Shown: positions 59,225 to 64,000 of the stretch, one piece after another
Layout of the letters: the number at the start of each line of letters is the position of its first letter
Position numbering within the stretch: position 1 is the stretch's first letter
Origin: Elmis aenea
Taxonomy: Eukaryota; Arthropoda; Insecta; Coleoptera; Elmidae
Direction: 5' to 3'
DNA: 64,000 nucleotides
Assembly (NCBI GenBank): GCA_947652605.1
Contig: OX393579.1
Span: 24,015,674-24,079,673, forward strand
The notes under the pieces: generated by a model
Databases searched by the model: none
What the model was told of the DNA's origin: nothing
The model's input: only the letters and a program-made list of their open reading frames with translations
Translations under genes and position numbers: made by a program

Positions 59225-59755
59225 AAATAAACACTGGTAAACAGGTTAAATTTCACCTTTTATCTTAAAATTTCAACTTTAAAAAGGTGAATTTTACCTC
59301 TTATCTTGAACTTTCAACTTTTGAAAAATGAAATTCACTTTTTACCTTAAAATTTCAGTTTTAAAAAGGTAAAATTTACCTTTTATCTTGAGATTTTAAC
59401 TTTCTAAGAAGGTCCAATTTCACCTTTTATCTTGAAATTTCAACGTTTTTAAAAGGTGAAATTTACCTTAACAAAAGTTGTGTAAGCTTGTAAAAAGGTT
59501 AAATTTCACCTTTTTATCTTAAAAGTTCAAATTTAAATAGGTCAAATACACCTTTTATCTTGAAATTTCAACTTTAAAAAAGCGAAATTTACTTTTTATC
59601 TTGAATTTTTAACTTTAATTTCACCTGTTATCTTGAAATTTCAACTTTAAAAAAGTGAAAATAACCATTTATCTCTAAATTTCAACTTTTAAAAAGGTGA
59701 AATTTAAGCTGACATTTTGAAATTTCAACTATTTTAAAGGTGAAATTTCACATTA
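59225..59755. repeat. Tandem satellite of ~42-bp self-complementary units
   Basis: About a dozen diverged units share CCTTTTATCTTGAAATTTCA followed by ACTTTAAAAAGGTGAAATTT. AAATTTCACC and GGTGAAATTT are inverted within the unit, so each can form a small hairpin. Units vary in length and some are truncated. No transposon ends were found. Confidence 0.9.
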
Positions 59756-60254
59756 TTTTAAGTAGCCCCTCCAAGCTATCGTAATTTACAGTCCAAACCA
59801 GTTAATCGTTTTTTATTTATTATATTTATATGTAAACATTTTAATCCTTGTGTTTATACTTTTTCGAAAAAAATACCAAGGTCATGAAAAACACCATCAT
59901 TTACACACCCTCATTTAGGCACATAATGTATCTTCAAGACCTACTAACACTTTTTATATTTTGACATTATTCTCGGAAAAATCATCACCAACAGTGTTAA
60001 TTAAAATGTTTGCATGACTGAAAAGATTAACAAATTCTAATTATTGCTTTTAACCGTGTTAGTGCTATTATAAAAAGTTGAAAAAAGCCTAAAAATATAA
60101 CAGCATTTCGAATATAATTGTATGCTGTTGCTGTTTAATAATATTTTAGCTTTGAAAGAGTTATTTCTTAAAACAAATGAACTATTCGAGGGGCAATGAT
60201 CTCTGGAACACCCCGTTGTCGCCGCGTAAACGTCAAAAATGAATAACATCTGTC
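59756..60254. other. Intronic DNA, nothing recognised
   Basis: AT-rich. GGAACACCCCGTTGTCGCCG near 60.2 kb may be a decayed transposon end. Confidence 0.4.
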
Positions 60255-60746
60255 AATTCTACCCAATATGAACGTAAACAAACCATGGCAACCACCAAAA
60301 TGAATCGTTTTATATTGGAATATTTGATGGTTCATGTTTACTTATGTTATTTTTTACTCAAAAACGGTAGGTTTAACGAGAAAAACTAAAAAGAAAAAAA
60401 AATTCTAAATAAACAAAGCTTTCAAAAAGCAAATTTTTAGTTGCAAAATTTTATACAACCAAAAAGTTCTGACAAAAAAACCAACAGGGGTCGCACTTTT
60501 CAGCCCCCTGTGAAGGTGGGTGATAATTAAAAATATTACTATGGGAAACCTTTTAATAAGTATAAAACATGTAGGTACCAAATATTATTCTCCTACATTT
60601 ATCCAAATTTTTAAGAAATAAAATAAAAACCTAATTTTTCCGCTCCCCTTTAGGGGGGTGTAACTCCGAGAGGAGACGTCTAAGGAAGAAGTTAAATCAG
60701 GAATCACCTCCAGATTTTTTTTGCAATACTTAAGAAACACCCTGTA
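60255..60746. mobile_element. MITE with TACAGGGTGTTTCTTAA ends, copy 2
   Basis: It matches the copy at 21059 in the same orientation from the ATGAACGTAAACAAACCATG block to the right end CTTAAGAAACACCCTGTA, followed by TA. The left terminus is replaced by unrelated sequence. A short segment present in copy 1 after GACGTCTAAGGA is missing here. Confidence 0.88.
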
Positions 60747-61841
60747 TATGCTATAGTATTCTAGATATTTGTGTTTCAATACTTTTGCGCAACCTTGTAT
60801 ATCTTTCAATGCCATAATTCTACTCCCTCCAGATAAAAATGAATATATACATTTACATGGCGTTATTGTCATTTAATATTGTCTTTGGATATTCCTTGTT
60901 TATTTTTATTTACAAATGCACAAATAAACCTAAACACGTTTACAGAAATACTCAATTAGCCGCATATATGAACATATGTGTGTAACTGATGAACTAAACA
61001 AATAATTTTTATTGAATATACGTTTGTATAACATCCCTTGTAATCAAATATTCGATTTGTTTTTGTTTATTTTTCATTCGGTTTCCAATTGTACATTCAA
61101 ACACATGTCGCGCGAAAATGCTATCAGTTTGGAGAGCAACAAAATAAGGACTTTTGCAGTTTGAAAATAAAACAGTCTGGCTATTCTCAACTCAACAGAG
61201 CTGATCTAACAAAAAAGTTGAAATTATAACGTTATTTTTTATGAGGGTGGTGTAACAAGTCAATACTTATTTATTTCACGTGTTTTTAATTTCACATTGC
61301 TGCAATTCCTTAATATTTTAAACAAGGTCACGTCTTGGAAATGTAACTAACATTTATGAAACAATTAAATAAGGGATCATAATCTTTAAGTTCTCGGAAC
61401 ACATAAAAATAATATGTGCGCACGTTTTCCACATCTTTCTTTGTATGCCTATTGCAGCTGAATTTCAGTACCTTTATTGAAATTATGCCTACGTCAGCTG
61501 TACGAAGGGGAAATGTTGGGACTCTCCATGAGTAGAACAAGGACGCATATCTTTACCCGCGAGCTAACTATTAAGTAATATCGGTTTTATGCAGACAATA
61601 TAGCAGTGTAATTGCGGGACGAGCCGCTTCCACTTTATGTGTACTTCTAACCGCGAAACCCCATGTCCGAGTTTGATAGTTATGCTGAAGAACGCTGATG
61701 GTCTGAGTCCTCCTTCGTTATTGCGTAGTCTTGAGCTGTAAAAGGGTCTGGCGCGCCCGTTAAAATATTTCGTAAATTAAAATTATATGGATTGTTACCA
61801 AAGATATTTCCCTCTTATTATTTGAGTGTTATTATTTTCAG
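60747..61841. other. Intronic DNA up to the second CAMTA exon
   Basis: About 61540-61760 is less AT-rich and non-repetitive and could be regulatory. It ends with a pyrimidine-rich acceptor tract. Confidence 0.4.
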
Positions 61842-61977
61842 ACCGAAGAGCGGTTCGATGTTACTTTACAGCCGGAAAAAGGTCAGATACCGCCGAGACG
61901 GTTATTGCTGGAAAAAAAGGAAAGATGGAAAAACCACCAGGGAAGATCATATGAAATTAAAAGTTCAAGGCACTGAG
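61842..61977 (+). CDS. CAMTA: CAMTA internal exon, core of CG-1 domain with basic nuclear signal
   Basis: After the base that completes a split Arg codon, this exon encodes 45 residues, beginning PKSGSMLLYSRKKVRYRRDG and ending in a Gly-Thr-Glu. It is the most conserved block of the CG-1 domain. The aromatic/basic run with a Tyr-Cys-Trp triplet and the Lys/Arg clusters on either side form the family's bipartite nuclear-localisation signal and DNA-contacting surface. TTATTATTTTCAG precedes it and GTAAGA follows. It ends in phase 0, where the next family residue would be the Cys of the following CG-1 exon, which is not in this window. Base composition is more balanced than in the surrounding AT-rich intron. 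No stop or frameshift is seen, so the gene looks functional. Confidence 0.95.
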
Positions 61978-62236
61978 GTAAGAATATAAATGTGTGTTGT
62001 TCTTTATTGCTTTATTTTTGAGCCGTCAAACTTTTTTTTTTTTTTAAATATAAAATAAGATTGGTGACTGTTAATAATTTATGACCTAGCTATCTAGCAC
62101 ATCCACCATTTTTTAAGATAAACTCATGAGTCATGATATTTAAAATTTCATATCCATAGTGAGATTGCAGTCATTTTTGGTGCGTAATATACTATTTAAA
62201 TCGTTATTTGATTTTACCCGGATCAACTGAACGTTG

Positions 62237-62929
62237 CACAGTGGGGTATATGCCTGATCTAGCTGGCCAAAATTATTTTTGTTAATTAATTGATTCAAAA
62301 CATGCTTATATTTAAAGTCAAATATTAAAAAAATGTATATCAAAAATGAGCCATGACCCATAAAAATGACATTTATGAATATAAGAATTTATCTGGTCTA
62401 ATACAAGTAAAACCAAGCGAATCCGGGAAAACTTTTTTAATTTTACTAAATTTAAAACCTTCATTTTTATATTCATGTAAAAAAAAATATTAGGACATGT
62501 CCTGAAGTATAACAAAAACCTTCGATTTCTTTAAAAATCGGCAAAACAATTACGAAAATAACTACATTTTTGGAATGGAACTTTTAGTATTGTAAAATTG
62601 CTATGATTTCATTAATATACCTCAAAAATATTCTCACGTGCCTACTTTGGAACCATCCATAGTTTAAAACAGCCTAACACTTCTTTAAAAAAATGGTTTT
62701 ACATTTAAAAGAAAGACGTACACATTCGAAGACAATCAATAATCGCACTATTTAAGACATTTGAATATTGATTGACTGGAGTGGACTATAGAAGGCGCAA
62801 AAAAGTGAAAAAAGGATGGCCTACTGTTCTTAGACTATTTAACTCTCTTTAATAGTAATTTATTTTTACCTGTGATTAGTTTGAAAAATCGACTTTTGGC
62901 CAGCTAAATCAGGCAAATACTCCACTGTG
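62237..62929. mobile_element. Transib-type MITE
   Basis: It begins CACAGTGGGGTATATGCCTG and ends with an inverted copy finishing CCACTGTG; about 36 bp match with few changes. A perfect 5-bp target duplication CGTTG flanks it. A CACAGTG heptamer end plus a 5-bp duplication is the signature of Transib, the superfamily related to the RAG1 recombinase. The centre has no coding potential, so it was moved by a transposase from elsewhere. Confidence 0.88.
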
Positions 62930-62934
62930 CGTTG

Positions 62935-64000
62935 TGTCACAAATAATAAAAAGTGTCTGATCCATGTCCAGTCTAGCATAAACGAACTTTAAAGTCAGAA
63001 AATTCGACAAATATGACGTGATTTTGATTTGCCACAATTTGACAATATTTAATAAATATCTTCAATAAGTAAATTATAACAAAAAACTGTAATTGGCTGA
63101 TCCAAAATAATACAATTTTTAATTTTATTGGTAACTTTTGTATTTATTAACTAATTTTGGCGTTCTTTGGTCGACTTATTAAACGGAAATTGCTGTTTAA
63201 CAAATAAAATTTTTAAATTGCTAATTTTTTAGTATAAATATATTTGTTTTTATTAAAACATTGACTTTGAACAATTAAAAAATTGATTTTTTTTTTAAGT
63301 CGGTAATAAACAACGCTATTTTAAACACCTAGTAATAGCCGGCGGTTTTGAGCAGTAAACATTTTTATATTTTTTATATAAGAGAGATGGTGAGAAGAAC
63401 AAAAACGGGAAATTTATTTTGTTTTTTATTCTTGAAAACGAAATTGAAACTATTCAATACCGTTTTTAACCGTGTTTCCTTAATGTTCTCCAGTGTAGCG
63501 CATTGGTGAAAGGAGTCGGTAGTCGGTAGGTTTTAAAAACTGCCGACTCAGGAGTCGAGAGTCGGGAGTCGCGTATTTTTCTACCGAGCCCCATCCCTGA
63601 ATATGAACTTATTTTTCTAGTCTCAATTTAAACAAACATTGCCTGCAATATTGGTAAGTAAATAGAAATGCAATACACTCAGTACAATTCCACTGAAAGT
63701 TTGTTTACTTTTATTATTTGAAATTCAAAAACAAAATAATTGCAAGGTAGTGTCCGGTTTATTTTTGTTAGTAAAGAATCATATTTAAAATCTTGTTACC
63801 AAGTTAAAAATTATTGTAAAATAAGATTTAACTCGTAAAATTATGGTCATGCGAAACAAAACACACGCAAATACTCACGTCACGATAAACGGACATCTAT
63901 TGTATTCTTACGACAGCATAGTACTAAAAAATGATGATATTTTTAAGACAAATCAATGGTAACTGAATTGTTGCATCTCTCAAAAACGCAAATAAACAAC
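62935..64000. other. Intronic DNA with a hAT-type end near 63.5-63.6 kb
   Basis: GGAGTCGGTAGTCGG and GAGTCGGGAGTCGCG repeats at 63513-63572 lead to GAGCCCCATCCCTG at 63599. This looks like the right subterminal region and end of another hAT-type MITE with AGTCGG motifs. The left end was not found. The rest is AT-rich. Confidence 0.4.

Larger units (their letters stand above)
50135..61841 (+). other. CAMTA: CAMTA intron between the two CG-1 exons, 11.7 kb
   Basis: It is bounded by GTAAGC and TTATTATTTTCAG. The flanking exons join in frame (phase 2) to give an uninterrupted CG-1 sequence. It contains fold-back elements, hAT-like elements, the 2.2 kb transposase-bearing element and a satellite, all listed separately. 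Confidence 0.9.
61978..64000 (+). other. CAMTA: Start of next CAMTA intron
   Basis: It begins with the donor GTAAGA and runs off the window. It contains a Transib MITE and, near 63.5 kb, a probable hAT-type end. Confidence 0.85.

Noticed and set aside
59225..59755. CRISPR-like array
   Set aside because: Units are contiguous and diverged, without unique spacers, in a eukaryotic intron. It is a satellite.

Overview
The window looks like part of an insect nuclear genome. It is AT-rich and gene-poor, and it is full of DNA-transposon remnants: mariner/Tc1-like, hAT, Transib, piggyBac-like, MULE-like and a Helitron-like element, plus two 5'-truncated non-LTR retrotransposons. A beetle is possible, but nothing here fixes the order. 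No bacterial-style genes, rRNA, tRNA or CRISPR arrays were found.

The only host gene I can support is CAMTA, a calmodulin-binding transcription activator, on the + strand. Two adjacent internal coding exons of its CG-1 DNA-binding domain lie at 50067-50134 and 61842-61977. Both have good splice sites and matching phases (2, then 0), and they are separated by an 11.7 kb intron. The exon that should precede them, ending in the conserved tryptophan-containing stretch, was not found by eye upstream, so bases 1-50066 are probably one very large intron. Everything else is then intronic repeat and candidate regulatory DNA. Nearly all short open frames are chance frames or lie inside repeat arms.

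Layout: 1-5 kb holds a MITE, a Helitron-like piece, a 1.8 kb fold-back and a mariner-like hairpin MITE. 5.9-15.2 kb holds three copies of a GGAGC-rich hAT MITE, one of them nested in an older fold-back, plus a LINE end, a mariner 5' end and another fold-back. 17-28 kb holds an 883-bp inverted-repeat element, a hAT MITE, a fold-back MITE and a LINE end with a perfect 17-bp target duplication. 29.8-41.4 kb holds three copies of an inverted-repeat family, a piggyBac-like element, a fold-back carrying a transposase start and interrupted by a MULE-like element, and a palindromic mariner. 43-58.5 kb holds more fold-backs, hAT-like elements and a 2.2 kb element with 467-bp terminal inverted repeats around an almost complete but broken transposase. 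59-64 kb holds a palindromic satellite, a second fold-back MITE copy, the second CAMTA exon and a Transib MITE.

The main theme is a group of long-arm fold-back elements that insert at TA and end in TACAGGGTG/CACCCTGTA. At least one carries a transposase. Two palindromic elements carry only the beginning of a transposase gene, which suggests that such elements arise by inverted duplication of the 5' end of a parent transposon.
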